A stretch of 64,000 nucleotides of DNA from Bacillota bacterium (GTDB lineage: Bacteria; Bacillota; Clostridia; Christensenellales; SZUA-584), in NCBI GenBank assembly GCA_023391105.1, contig JAEWBO010000023.1, positions 62,001-126,000 on the forward strand. Reading direction: 5' to 3'. Under the pieces are notes generated by a model. That model saw only the letters and a program-made list of their open reading frames with translations. It had not been told where the DNA came from and ran no database searches. Shown here in pieces: positions 41,147 to 49,748 of this stretch (its first letter is position 1; every line of letters begins with the position of its first letter). A program made the translations under genes and the position numbers.

Positions 41147-42870
41147 GCAAGTTCCTCCACCGACAGCTGCGATTCCACGATTTCCCTGTATGTGCCGCAG
41201 CTTTGCATCAGTTCCCGGTGTGTGCCCTGGCCGACGAGCCGGCCTTCATCGAGCACAAGTATGTTATCGGCATTCATCACGGTGCTCACGCGCTGAGCCA
41301 CAATGAATACGCTGGCCTGCGTCACTTCAGATGCGAGGGCCTGGCGCAGCTTTGCGTCCGTTTTAAAATCCAGCGCTGAAAAACTGTCGTCAAAAATATA
41401 CACCTCAGGCTTTCTGACCAACGCACGAGCGATGGAAAGCCGCTGCTTTTGTCCCCCAGAGAAATTCGTGCCGTCCTGCGACACCTCAGCGTCAATACCG
41501 CCCTCAAGCGTCGTCACAAACTCCTGCGCCTGCGCGATGGAAAGCGCCTTGTTCATCTCTTCTTCTGTGGCCTCCGTGCTGCCAAAACGCAGGTTATCGG
41601 CAATCGTCCCGCTCACAAGGCTGGCCTTTTGCGGCACAAAACCGATTTTTTTGCGTAGCTCGGCCTGCGGATAGTCACGTACATCCACGCCATCCACAAG
41701 CAGTTGCCCTTCGGTGACGTCATAAAAGCGCGGTATCAGCTTAATCAGCGTCGATTTGCCCGAGCCTGTGCCGCCGATGATGGCCGTAGTCTGACCCGGC
41801 TTTGATACAAAGCTGATGTTTGAAAGCACCGGGTCCTTGGCGCCCTGATAGCAAAAGCTCACGTTGCGGAATTCCACATGACCGCGAAGCGCTGCTTCGG
41901 GCGCGGCCTTGGCCTTATCGGTAATGGAGGGCTTCATATCGAGCACCTCATTGATGCGGTCGGCAGAAGCGGCCGCACGCGGCAGCATCACAAACATCAT
42001 CGTCGCCATGATAACGGCAAACATGATCTGCATCACATACTGCTGGAACGCCATCAGCTGACCCACCTGCACATCACCGGTATCCACCCGCACCGCGCCG
42101 AACCAGATGACCGCAATGGTTGAAAGGTTAAGCACCATCATAATGGCCGGAAACATGGCCGCCATCCAACGATACACCTTGATTGACGTATCCGTTAAAT
42201 CTCTGTTCACTTCGTCAAAACGGTTTTGCTCATGGCTCGTTTTGTTAAAGGCGCGGATCACGCGCATGCCTGTCAGACCCTCACGCAGCACAAGGTTGAC
42301 CCTGTCTACTTTCTTTTGCAGGGATTTGAACAGCGGCAATGCGTTTTTGACCACAATGAGTATAAACAGCGACAGCGCGGCCACCGCAGCGACGATGATC
42401 CATGAAAGGCCGGTGCCTTCCCTGACCGCCATGATGATGCCGCCCACGCACATGATAGGCGCCGTCAGCAGCATGGAGAGGATCATCACCATCGCGTTTT
42501 GTATCTGTGTCACGTCGTTGGTCGAGCGCGTAATAAGCGAGGCCGTCCCGATTTTGTCAAACTCATTCATCGAGTAATTCGTGACCGACTTGAATATATC
42601 GGCGCGCAGATCACGCGAAAACCCAACCGCCACTTTTGAACTGTAAAGACGCGCGAGCACGGTAGAAACGGTGACCACAAGCGAAAACCCAAGCATAACA
42701 AGCCCCGTTTCTATAATCATGCCGATATCTTTGCCCACGATGCCCTTATCAACGATGTCTGACATCAAATCGGGCAGATAAAGCTGGCTGATAGATTGTG
42801 CCGCCGTCAGCAGCACAACAAGAATGGCCGGCCATTTATAAGGCCGGATATATCTGAATAACTTTTTCAT
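41143..42870 (-). CDS. ABC exporter half-transporter, subunit with degenerate ATPase site
   Basis: 575 residues from the ATG at 42870 (AAGGA upstream, overlapping the tetR stop as ATGA). Six membrane helices and an ATPase domain: Walker A GGTGSGKSTLIK, canonical signature FSGGQKQRLSIARAL, Walker B VYIFDDSFSALD. Asp replaces the catalytic Glu after Walker B, which marks the degenerate nucleotide site of heterodimeric exporters such as TM287/288. It pairs with the downstream gene, whose own site keeps the Glu but has a weakened signature. Confidence 0.92.
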   Translation of the reverse strand: MKKLFRYIRPYKWPAILVVLLTAAQSISQLYLPDLMSDIVDKGIVGKDIGMIIETGLVMLGFSLVVTVSTVLARLYSSKVAVGFSRDLRADIFKSVTNYSMNEFDKIGTASLITRSTNDVTQIQNAMVMILSMLLTAPIMCVGGIIMAVREGTGLSWIIVAAVAALSLFILIVVKNALPLFKSLQKKVDRVNLVLREGLTGMRVIRAFNKTSHEQNRFDEVNRDLTDTSIKVYRWMAAMFPAIMMVLNLSTIAVIWFGAVRVDTGDVQVGQLMAFQQYVMQIMFAVIMATMMFVMLPRAAASADRINEVLDMKPSITDKAKAAPEAALRGHVEFRNVSFCYQGAKDPVLSNISFVSKPGQTTAIIGGTGSGKSTLIKLIPRFYDVTEGQLLVDGVDVRDYPQAELRKKIGFVPQKASLVSGTIADNLRFGSTEATEEEMNKALSIAQAQEFVTTLEGGIDAEVSQDGTNFSGGQKQRLSIARALVRKPEVYIFDDSFSALDFKTDAKLRQALASEVTQASVFIVAQRVSTVMNADNILVLDEGRLVGQGTHRELMQSCGTYREIVESQLSVEELA

Positions 42871-43454
42871 ACATTGTCCTTCCCTGACTCTTTGCTCAAA
42901 ACCCATATCATCTGATCCAGCATCCAATCAAAATACGCTTCATCCTTTTCGGCCGAGCCATCCATAAACAACTCTTTCACGAGGCTTCCCATTATATTTG
43001 TCATGAAAAACTTCATCGCCATTTTGGGATCAACGCTTAAAGTCCCTGAGCTCCTCATCGCGTTGAAATATGCAAGCAGGTTGTTTTTCATATGATGCTC
43101 TTTGTTTCTCATATCCTTTTCCGGAACCGAATCTCTGATCTTATCACGCATGATCATGCGCAGCATGGGGGCATTTTTCTTAAATGTGTCCCGCATTTCG
43201 TAAGCGATATGCTTTAAGTCCCGCTCCAAATCATATGTGACGCCGTTTCTCAAATATTCCTCGATGGTGTACGGATGCAGGCAGCTATGCAGGGTTTCAT
43301 CAAACAACGCCCTCTTGGTTGAAAAATGCCGGAACAGCGTCACTTCGCTAATGGCTGCCAACGCGGCAATTTCCTTGGTTGTGGCTGCGGCAAAACCCTT
43401 TTGTTCAAACAGTTCACGCGCGGCCGCAAGAATATTGCTTCGCGTGTCTTTCAT
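42867..43454 (-). CDS. TetR-family regulator of the ABC exporter
   Basis: 195 residues from the ATG at 43454 (AAGGAGG upstream). The DNA-binding domain is MKDTRSNILAAARELFEQKGFAAATTKEIAALAAISEVTLFRHFSTKRALFDE, a complete TetR helix-turn-helix. The C-terminal ligand domain is diverse. Its stop overlaps the first exporter gene, so the three genes form one operon. A perfect 20-bp palindrome lies at its promoter. Confidence 0.93.
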   Translation of the reverse strand: MKDTRSNILAAARELFEQKGFAAATTKEIAALAAISEVTLFRHFSTKRALFDETLHSCLHPYTIEEYLRNGVTYDLERDLKHIAYEMRDTFKKNAPMLRMIMRDKIRDSVPEKDMRNKEHHMKNNLLAYFNAMRSSGTLSVDPKMAMKFFMTNIMGSLVKELFMDGSAEKDEAYFDWMLDQMIWVLSKESGKDNV

Positions 43455-43491
43455 CTGTTCTCCTCCTTTTTGTTTCAAATTGCAAACTTTT

Positions 43492-43549
43492 TTAAGTAAG
43501 TACTTACTTAAGTCTTGCCCAAGATACGCCTATGAACTGATTTTGTCAA
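43492..43549 (-). promoter_or_regulatory. Promoter and palindromic operator of the tetR-ABC operon
   Basis: Minus strand TTGACA (43544-43549), 17 bp, TATCTT (43521-43526). Just downstream lies a perfect 20-bp palindrome (43492-43511) made of TTAAGTAAGT and its complement, placed over the transcription start as expected for TetR autorepression. Confidence 0.8.
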
Positions 43550-43625
43550 TCATGCTGATTTCATTGTTCACAGTTATTTCAAACTCTGTTTTCCTGATTG
43601 CTGCCGGTTTTGCAGATACGAACGG

Positions 43626-43654
43626 TTGCGGCTTTGTGTGCAAAACACTATAAT
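43626..43654 (+). promoter_or_regulatory. Promoter of apbE, close to the start codon
   Basis: TTGCGG (43626-43631), 17 bp, TATAAT (43649-43654), then only seven bases to the ATG at 43662. The transcript would begin at or next to the start codon. Confidence 0.6.
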
Positions 43655-43661
43655 AGGAAGC

Positions 43662-44669
43662 ATGAAAAACCGTTTAATACCCGGTATTGTGCTGATACTA
43701 ACGAGCATTTTCTTCTTTAGCGCATGCACACCTGTGGAAAAAACAAGCGAAAGCTTTGCGCTTGATACGATATGCACGCAGCAGGTGAGAGGTGCCAAGG
43801 CTGATGCGGCGATCAACGCCGTTAATGAGATGCTCACGCGAATCACGCGGGAGCTGTCAGTGAACGAAGGGTCATATTACTATGCGATCAACGAAGGCGC
43901 ACAGCAGCCCGTCGAAGTAAGCACCGAAGCGGCAGCGTTGGTATCCGAGGCTCTGCGCATTGCGGGCGAGACAGGCGGCGCATTCGACCCGACCATCGGC
44001 CCCGTTTCAAGGCTGTGGAACATTTCTGAAGAACCGCGCGTGCCGTCGGCAGATGAAATCGCCGCCGCACTGCCCCTTGTGAACTATAAGGATGTAACAG
44101 TGGAAGAAAACACCGTGACTCTCGCAAAAAGCGGCATGCTGCTGGATCTTGGCGGCATTGCCAAAGGGCTCGCGGCAGATCTCGCCATACAGATATACGA
44201 GCAATACGGCATTGACAGCGCGATCGTGAACCTCGGGGGCAATGTCTATGTGTATGGAGAACGGGAAGGCGGCGGCGCTTACCGCATCGGCCTTCGTGAT
44301 CCGCTGGGCGCTCAAAGCCACTATGCAGCGGTTATTTCGGTGCAAAACACATCGGTCGTCACATCCGGCGTTTACGAGCGTTTTTTTGAAAGCGGCGGAA
44401 AAACGTATCATCATTTGTTCGATCCCAAAACGGGTTATCCCACTGACAACGCTCTTCTCGCCGTCACCGTGGTCTGCAAGAGCAGCACAGAGGCAGACGC
44501 GCTGTCTACCGCGCTATTCGTGATGGGGCTTAAAAAAGGACTTGCCTTTGCGGAGCAAAGGGATGGGGTTGAAGCCGTATTTTTTACCGAAGATAAGGAG
44601 ATTTACGTCACAAGCGGACTGGAGGCTAACGTAGAAATCACCAATGAAGCATATACTCTCAAAAGCTGA
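43662..44669 (+). CDS. apbE: FAD:protein FMN transferase (ApbE), lipoprotein
   Basis: 335 residues from the ATG at 43662. Lipoprotein signal KNRLIPGIVLILTSIFFFSAC. ApbE motifs: GGAFDPTIGPVSRLWNI, LDLGGIAKGLAADLA and SAIVNLGGNVYVYGE. The YHHLFDPKTGYPTDN and TEADALSTALFVMG segments hold the metal and FAD contacts. It attaches FMN covalently to Thr or Ser of flavoproteins outside the membrane, such as Rnf/Nqr subunits or extracellular electron-transfer lipoproteins. It overlaps the NusG-II gene by 26 bp and so heads a three-gene set. Confidence 0.94.
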   Translation: MKNRLIPGIVLILTSIFFFSACTPVEKTSESFALDTICTQQVRGAKADAAINAVNEMLTRITRELSVNEGSYYYAINEGAQQPVEVSTEAAALVSEALRIAGETGGAFDPTIGPVSRLWNISEEPRVPSADEIAAALPLVNYKDVTVEENTVTLAKSGMLLDLGGIAKGLAADLAIQIYEQYGIDSAIVNLGGNVYVYGEREGGGAYRIGLRDPLGAQSHYAAVISVQNTSVVTSGVYERFFESGGKTYHHLFDPKTGYPTDNALLAVTVVCKSSTEADALSTALFVMGLKKGLAFAEQRDGVEAVFFTEDKEIYVTSGLEANVEITNEAYTLKS

Positions 44670-44997
44670 TGTCATACTATTTATTTTAATCATTGCGGTG
44701 GCCTTTGCGGGCATCTTCTGGATGGCGGGCGCGGGCGATGCGCAATCAGCCGTCATTCGCGTAAACGGAAAAATCGTCAAAGAGGTTGGGCTGGATGTCG
44801 ATCAATCGTTCTGGGTGGGCGACGTGCGGTTCGAAGTCAAAGACAGGGAGATCGCGTTTATCGAATCCGATTGCCCGGGGCAGGAATGCGTCCATGCGGG
44901 TTGGCTTCACTCACCCGGCAGCAGCATGGCCTGCCTGCCCAATAAAGTATCCGTTACGCTGACGGGCGAGAGCGAGGTGGACGTCATTGCAGAATAA
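44644..44997 (+). CDS. NusG domain II-containing membrane-anchored protein
   Basis: 117 residues. One N-terminal membrane helix (DVILFILIIAVAFAGIFWMAG) and an extracytoplasmic NusG-II-type domain with VIRVNGKIVKEV and IAFIESDCPGQECVHAGWLHSPGSSMACLPNKVSVTL. The last part, with its conserved cysteines and CLPNKV, is typical of the family. It overlaps both neighbours (26 bp and 11 bp), so the three products are probably made together. A homologous gene (EetA) occurs in flavin-based electron transfer loci, as I recall. Confidence 0.88.
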   Translation: MKHILSKADVILFILIIAVAFAGIFWMAGAGDAQSAVIRVNGKIVKEVGLDVDQSFWVGDVRFEVKDREIAFIESDCPGQECVHAGWLHSPGSSMACLPNKVSVTLTGESEVDVIAE

Positions 44998-45517
44998 GCT
45001 GTCCGCCCGAAATATTGCGCTGCTAAGCGCTCTGCTTGCCATATCGCTGGTACTCTCCGTGGTGGAGAGCATGCTGGGCGCGCTTGTCCCGCTGCCCATA
45101 CCCGGCGTGAAGCTGGGGCTCGCCAACATCATATCGATGTTTCTGCTGAGCTATTTTTCTCTGCCCGCCGCACTCACCTTAGGGTTATTGCGTTCGTTTG
45201 TCGCGTCGCTTTTCACGGGCGGCTTTGGCATGTTTCTTTACTCGGCGCCCGGCGTTATTTTCAGCGTTCTTGCGATGTTTGCCGCGATAAAAACGCTCAA
45301 GGCGTTGTCCATCGTCGGCATATCCATGATTGGTGCGTGCATACACAATTTTATGCAGGTCTGCGTCGCCGTGCTGACAACAGGTGAGTCGCGGCTTTTC
45401 TATTATGCATTTATACTGCTTATCGTGGGCGCTGTATCGGGCACGATCACCGGCGCGGTGGCACGCGCGGTTTTTCCCAGAGCAGCAAACGCATTAAAGC
45501 TGCAAACACGCAAATAA
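44987..45517 (+). CDS. Gx transporter family protein (Hpre_diP_synt_I)
   Basis: 176 residues, five or six hydrophobic segments. It starts at a TTG (44987), with GAGGTGG 6 bp upstream. It reads LSARNIALLSALLAISLVLSVVESMLGALVPLPIPGVKLGLANIISMF, the family hallmark. Once annotated as heptaprenyl diphosphate synthase component I, it looks like an ECF-type membrane component. The same gene (EetB) accompanies NusG-II and ApbE in flavin-based extracellular electron transfer loci, if I recall correctly. The transported compound is not established. Confidence 0.88.
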   Translation: MQNKLSARNIALLSALLAISLVLSVVESMLGALVPLPIPGVKLGLANIISMFLLSYFSLPAALTLGLLRSFVASLFTGGFGMFLYSAPGVIFSVLAMFAAIKTLKALSIVGISMIGACIHNFMQVCVAVLTTGESRLFYYAFILLIVGAVSGTITGAVARAVFPRAANALKLQTRK

Positions 45518-45539
45518 TAATTGAACGGAGGTTCCAAGC

Positions 45540-46232
45540 ATGTTCAATTTTGCGAATTATTATGTGGACTGGACGATGCTGCTCATCATCCCCGGCATCA
45601 TCGTGGCCATGTGGGCACAATCCAAGGTGAATCGCGCTTATCAGCTATATTCCAAAATCCCCGTGAGGAGCGGCGTCACGGGGCGGGAAGCTGCTGCGCG
45701 CATACTCGCCGCGAACGGGCTTTATGATGTTCAGGTTGTCCCCACAGGCGGCAGGCTGTCCGATCATTATAGCCCGAACAAAAAAACGCTGAATCTGTCC
45801 GAAGCCAACTTTTCCGACAGTTCGGTGGCTGCCGTAGCCGTGGCCGCGCACGAATCCGGCCATGCCATTCAGCACGGCACCGGCTACTTCCCGCTGCATC
45901 TTCGCAGCCTTATTGCACCCGTCGTAAGCATTGCGTCCTATATGCTCTGGCCGATACTTATACTCGGACTCATGATGGGTTTTCGTGACACGATCTCTAT
46001 CGCCGTTTATATCTTTCTCGCCATTTTCGTCTTTCAGTTGATCACACTGCCCGTGGAATTTAACGCCTCACGGCGTGCGCTCGTGGCGCTTCAGTCACAA
46101 AATGTGCTGACAGACGAGGAACAATACGGTGCGAAAAAGATGCTTGAAGCTGCCGCGCTCACATACGTCGCAGCGACGCTTGTGGCACTGCTCAACGTGC
46201 TGCGTTTTTCCATGCTTTCGCGGCGCAGGTAG
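45540..46232 (+). CDS. Zinc metallopeptidase, YugP family
   Basis: 230 residues. The metalloprotease motif HESGHAIQH lies at about residue 103, with SDHYSPNKKTLNLSEANF before it, as in YugP proteins. About four membrane segments, two after the motif. It is a membrane-integrated peptidase of unknown substrate. RBS CGGAGG 9 bp upstream; it follows the Gx transporter gene by 22 bp and may be cotranscribed. Confidence 0.9.
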   Translation: MFNFANYYVDWTMLLIIPGIIVAMWAQSKVNRAYQLYSKIPVRSGVTGREAAARILAANGLYDVQVVPTGGRLSDHYSPNKKTLNLSEANFSDSSVAAVAVAAHESGHAIQHGTGYFPLHLRSLIAPVVSIASYMLWPILILGLMMGFRDTISIAVYIFLAIFVFQLITLPVEFNASRRALVALQSQNVLTDEEQYGAKKMLEAAALTYVAATLVALLNVLRFSMLSRRR

Positions 46233-46334
46233 AAGCGCTGTAATGGGTTCACGGCTATTTTTAAGTGCTGGGAGAGAATTTAAACAGCTCCTTTCTTATT
46301 CCCAAATTAATCAGTGTTTATCTTAAATTTTGTG

Positions 46335-46363
46335 TTGTTAATTGTCAAAGTTAACACTATAAT
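46335..46363 (+). promoter_or_regulatory. Promoter upstream of the leader ORF and tkt
   Basis: TTGTTA (46335-46340), 17 bp, TATAAT (46358-46363). A GTTAA...TTAAC inverted repeat (46337-46355) lies within the spacer and could bind a regulator. Confidence 0.6.
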
Positions 46364-46373
46364 GGAACTAAAC

Positions 46374-46499
46374 ATGTTCGAAACTAACGAAACTGTTATC
46401 ACAAAGACGGACAAACATATCATCCATGAAAAATATCTGTCCAGCCACCATTGCCCCAACCTTGATATGTTTATTCGCCGAAGTAATGACATGATATAA
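46374..46499 (+). CDS. Possible 41-aa leader peptide before tkt
   Basis: A 41-codon frame, MFETNETVITKTDKHIIHEK..., begins 10 bp after the TATAAT box, so its ATG lies within the first few nucleotides of the mRNA. It ends 37 bp before transketolase. GGA is the only ribosome-binding-like sequence. No family is recognised; it may be a leader peptide or chance. Confidence 0.3.
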   Translation: MFETNETVITKTDKHIIHEKYLSSHHCPNLDMFIRRSNDMI

Positions 46500-46536
46500 A
46501 CGGGTTAGCCGTATTATAATTCTTGAGGAGGAATTT

Positions 46537-48519
46537 ATGAACAACGTAGACGTACTGTCTGTCAACACCATTCGCATACTGGCTGTTGAAGGCGTGCAGA
46601 AAGCAAACAGCGGACATCCGGGGCTGCCCCTTGGCGCCGCACCCATGGCGTACGCGCTTTGGGCGAAGCATTTGAAACACAACCCCAAAAACCCGAGCTG
46701 GGCGGACAGAGACCGGTTCGTGCTCTCCGCAGGTCACGGCTCTATGCTGCTTTACTCATTGCTGCATACCTTTGGCTATGAGGAAGCGACCATTGAGGAA
46801 CTCAAAAACTTCCGTCAATTGGGATCAAAAACGGCGGGGCATCCCGAATTCGGCCACATCGCGGGCATCGAAACCACAACCGGCCCCTTAGGTCAGGGTA
46901 TTGCCAACGCCGTGGGTATGGCGATGGCCGAGGCGCATCTCGCAGCCATGTTCAACAAAGACGGATACAACGTGGTTGACCACTATACATACACGCTGTC
47001 GGGCGACGGCTGCCTCATGGAAGGCGTTGCTTCCGAAGCCTGCTCGCTCGCGGGCACTTTAAAGCTCGGCAAGCTGATTCTGCTTTATGACAGAAACAAG
47101 ATCACCATCGAAGGCGAAACGGATTTCGCGTTTGACGAGGATGTCGCCAAGCGCTTTGACGCGTACGGCTGGCAGGTGATTCATGTCGATAACGGCAACG
47201 AAGATGTGGACGGTATTGCGGACGCCATTGCGGCTGCAAAGGCGGAAACGGATAAGCCCTCCATCATCATCATCAAAACGGATATCGGATACGGTTGCCC
47301 CGCTGTGCAGGGCAGCGCCTCGTGCCATGGTTCACCGCTCGGCGACGACAACATCGTGTTGTTAAAGGAAACGCTGGGCTGGCCGTATAAGGAAAGCTTC
47401 TATGTGCCGGACGAAGTGAAAGCCGAAACCGAGAAGCGTCAGCTCTCGTACACACAGGCGGAAGAGCAGTGGAACAAGATGTTCGACGAATACTGCAAAA
47501 AGTTCCCCGATATGGCCGCGCTTTGGAACAAGTGCTTCGGCCCGGCGGACGCAAGCGTTCTTACCGACAAATCGCTTTATGAGTTTGAAAAACCGCTGGC
47601 CACGCGTCAGTCTTCCGGAATCATGCTTAACAGACTGGCTGAAAAGCTTCCGGGCTTGTTTGGCGGCAGCGCCGACCTTGGCCCCTCCAACAATTCGGTT
47701 ATCAAGGGTAAGCCTTATTTCGCGCCCGACTGCCGCGAGGGTGTCAATATTCATTTCGGCATCCGCGAATTCGCGATGGCCGCCATTGCCAACGGCCTTG
47801 CGCTGCACGGCGGCGTGATCCCGTATGTGGCGACGTTCTTCGTGTTCACAGACTACCTAAAGAACGCGGTGCGCATGTCCGCTTTGATGGGGCTGCCCGT
47901 GATCTACGTGATGACGCACGACAGCATCGGCGTGGGCGAAGACGGCCCGACACATCAGCCCATCGAACAGCTGGCCTGCATGCGCGCCACACCCAACACA
48001 TATATGTGGCGTCCCGCCGATTCCAAGGAAACGGCTGCGGCCTACATCTCCGCGCTTCAGGTCAGCGGCCCGTCCGTGATCGCGCTCTCTCGCCAGACAT
48101 TACCGCTCTTTGAAGAGACAGGCGAAGCCGCGCTCAAGGGCGCATATGTGCTCAAAGACTTCGGCGCTGACCCGTCGGTGATACTCATCGGCACCGGCAG
48201 CGAGGTGGAGCTTTGCTACAAAGCGGGTCAGAAGCTGTTTGACGAAGGCATCAATGCGCGTGTGGTTTCCATGCCTTGCGTGGATCTGTTCGAAGAGCAG
48301 GACGAAGCGTACAAGCAAAGCGTGCTGCCCGATGCGCTCGACAAGCGCGTGGTTGTGGAAGCGGCCGCATCGTTCGGCTGGCATAAATACGCGGGCAAGG
48401 GTGAGATCATCGCACTGGACCACTTCGGCGCGTCTGCCCCTGCGCCCAAGCTGTATGAAGCCTTCGGCCTGACTGTGGACAACATCGCTCAGAAGGCCAT
48501 CGAAGTGCTGGGCAAATAA
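46537..48519 (+). CDS. tkt: Transketolase
   Basis: 660 residues, full length. The thiamine-diphosphate site is LSGDGCLMEGVASEACSLA near residue 155. The early motif EGVQKANSGHPGLPLGAAPMAYALW, the HNPKNPSWADRDRFVLSAGHGSMLLYSLLH segment and the second-domain GEDGPTHQPIEQLACMRATPN are all standard. It moves two-carbon units in the non-oxidative pentose phosphate pathway. RBS GAGGAGG. Monocistronic, with its own terminator. Confidence 0.97.
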   Translation: MNNVDVLSVNTIRILAVEGVQKANSGHPGLPLGAAPMAYALWAKHLKHNPKNPSWADRDRFVLSAGHGSMLLYSLLHTFGYEEATIEELKNFRQLGSKTAGHPEFGHIAGIETTTGPLGQGIANAVGMAMAEAHLAAMFNKDGYNVVDHYTYTLSGDGCLMEGVASEACSLAGTLKLGKLILLYDRNKITIEGETDFAFDEDVAKRFDAYGWQVIHVDNGNEDVDGIADAIAAAKAETDKPSIIIIKTDIGYGCPAVQGSASCHGSPLGDDNIVLLKETLGWPYKESFYVPDEVKAETEKRQLSYTQAEEQWNKMFDEYCKKFPDMAALWNKCFGPADASVLTDKSLYEFEKPLATRQSSGIMLNRLAEKLPGLFGGSADLGPSNNSVIKGKPYFAPDCREGVNIHFGIREFAMAAIANGLALHGGVIPYVATFFVFTDYLKNAVRMSALMGLPVIYVMTHDSIGVGEDGPTHQPIEQLACMRATPNTYMWRPADSKETAAAYISALQVSGPSVIALSRQTLPLFEETGEAALKGAYVLKDFGADPSVILIGTGSEVELCYKAGQKLFDEGINARVVSMPCVDLFEEQDEAYKQSVLPDALDKRVVVEAAASFGWHKYAGKGEIIALDHFGASAPAPKLYEAFGLTVDNIAQKAIEVLGK

Positions 48520-48534
48520 TACGATAAAGACATG

Positions 48535-48565
48535 AAAGCCTTCGGCAATCGCCGAAGGCTTTTTG
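48535..48565 (+). terminator. Terminator of tkt
   Basis: AAAGCCTTCGGC-AATC-GCCGAAGGCTTTTTG, a perfect 12-bp stem, 15 bp after the stop. Confidence 0.92.
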
Positions 48566-48723
48566 CTTTAGCGAAAATCAAACTGGTTAAAGCGAGTATG
48601 ATAATGTATATCAGCCATGTTGACTGATTATACATACCTATGACTCTCCAAAGCTTGCGCTTCCATTTCCCACTTCCGATTTATCTTTTTCTATGATATC
48701 ACACATTCTGAGTGAGAATTTGT

Positions 48724-49578
48724 TCATTGGTTTATCCCTGCTTTGCGCTCCGCCGATTCCACCGTCTGCTCGATCAGCTTGGCAATAGTGACCGGCCCTA
48801 CGCCGCCCGGCACTGGCGTATACGCGCTGGATTTGCCTGCCGCGTTTTCGAGGTCGATATCGCCCACGTTGCCCTCGTTGTAGCCCGCGTCCACCAGCAC
48901 CGCGCCTTCCTTTACCCAATCCGCTTGGATGAACTTGGCGCGTCCCACCGCCGCCACCACGATATCGGCGCGTCTGATAATTTCGGGCAGATTCTTCGTT
49001 CTGGAATGACAGATCGTCACGGTGGCATCCGCATTGAGGAGCAGCATCGCGACCGGCTTGCCGAGTATCGGGCTTCGCCCGACCACAACCACCTCTTTGC
49101 CCGCCAGCTCGATATTGTAGCGCGAAAGCAGCGCCATAATGGAAAGCGGCGTCGCGGATTTGAAGGCGCTTAGCTTCATCGTCATCGCGCCGAAGCTGCT
49201 CGTGTTGACGCCGTCCGTATCCTTGTCCATCGCGATGGCATTGAAGCACCTTTGCTCATCGATCTGATCCGGCACCGGATGCTGAAGCAATATGCCGCAC
49301 ACTTTTTCATCCGCATTAAGCTCTTCAATCTTTGCAAGCAGCTGCTCCGTTGTCGTACTGCCCGGCAGCTCCACACGCAATGAATTAATGCCCACGCGAC
49401 TGCACGCGTTGCCCTTCATGCGTACATACGTCACAGATGCGGGGTTTTCGCCCACAAGAATCGTCGCGAGCACCGGTACGCTGTCCGTCCTCTCGATGAT
49501 TCTTTTCACTCGTACAGTCAAGCCTGCCTCAATTTCTTTGGCCAGTATTCTTCCGTCCATGATGAATGGTTCTTTCAT
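48724..49578 (-). CDS. folD: Methylenetetrahydrofolate dehydrogenase/cyclohydrolase FolD
   Basis: 284 residues. Substrate-site elements YVRMKGNACSRVGI (catalytic Lys) and VCGILLQHPVPDQID; dinucleotide-binding VVVGRSPILGKPVAMLLLN; the C-terminal PVPGGVGPVTIAKLIEQTV signature. It interconverts methylene-, methenyl- and formyl-tetrahydrofolate, feeding purine synthesis. RBS GGAGGAG. It is preceded by a ZTP riboswitch, which fits: ZTP accumulates when formyl-folate runs short, and folD restores it. Confidence 0.97.
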   Translation of the reverse strand: MKEPFIMDGRILAKEIEAGLTVRVKRIIERTDSVPVLATILVGENPASVTYVRMKGNACSRVGINSLRVELPGSTTTEQLLAKIEELNADEKVCGILLQHPVPDQIDEQRCFNAIAMDKDTDGVNTSSFGAMTMKLSAFKSATPLSIMALLSRYNIELAGKEVVVVGRSPILGKPVAMLLLNADATVTICHSRTKNLPEIIRRADIVVAAVGRAKFIQADWVKEGAVLVDAGYNEGNVGDIDLENAAGKSSAYTPVPGGVGPVTIAKLIEQTVESAERKAGINQ

Positions 49579-49613
49579 TTCACTCCTCCGATATATTGAA
49601 ATATTCGCGCATT

Positions 49614-49704
49614 AAAAAACCGCTGAGCAGATCGCTTTGCCCAGGCGGCCGACATGTCATACACCATACTCCCCTGTGGTTATCCACTTCCGCCAGTCGT
49701 ATGG
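49614..49704 (-). promoter_or_regulatory. ZTP (pfl) riboswitch with terminator, upstream of folD
   Basis: Minus strand: CCATAC / GTATGG closing helix (49664-49704), conserved GACTGGCGG, a GTGG-ATAA-CCAC hairpin, AGGGGAG, and the downstream CCGCCTGGGCA pseudoknot-and-ligand segment. The terminator at 49614-49648 reuses CCGC-C-TGGGC as its first arm, pairing with GCTCAGCGG, followed by TTTTTT. Ligand binding would sequester that arm and switch folD on. Known regulation for this riboswitch class agrees. Confidence 0.93.
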
Positions 49705-49718
49705 TTTTTGCTACGAAA

Positions 49719-49747
49719 AGTATATCTGTAAACCTGCTCAGAGTCAA
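49719..49747 (-). promoter_or_regulatory. Promoter of the ZTP riboswitch-folD unit
   Basis: Minus strand TTGACT (49742-49747), 17 bp, TATACT (49719-49724), about 15 bp before the aptamer's first helix. Confidence 0.8.
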
Positions 49748-49748
49748 C

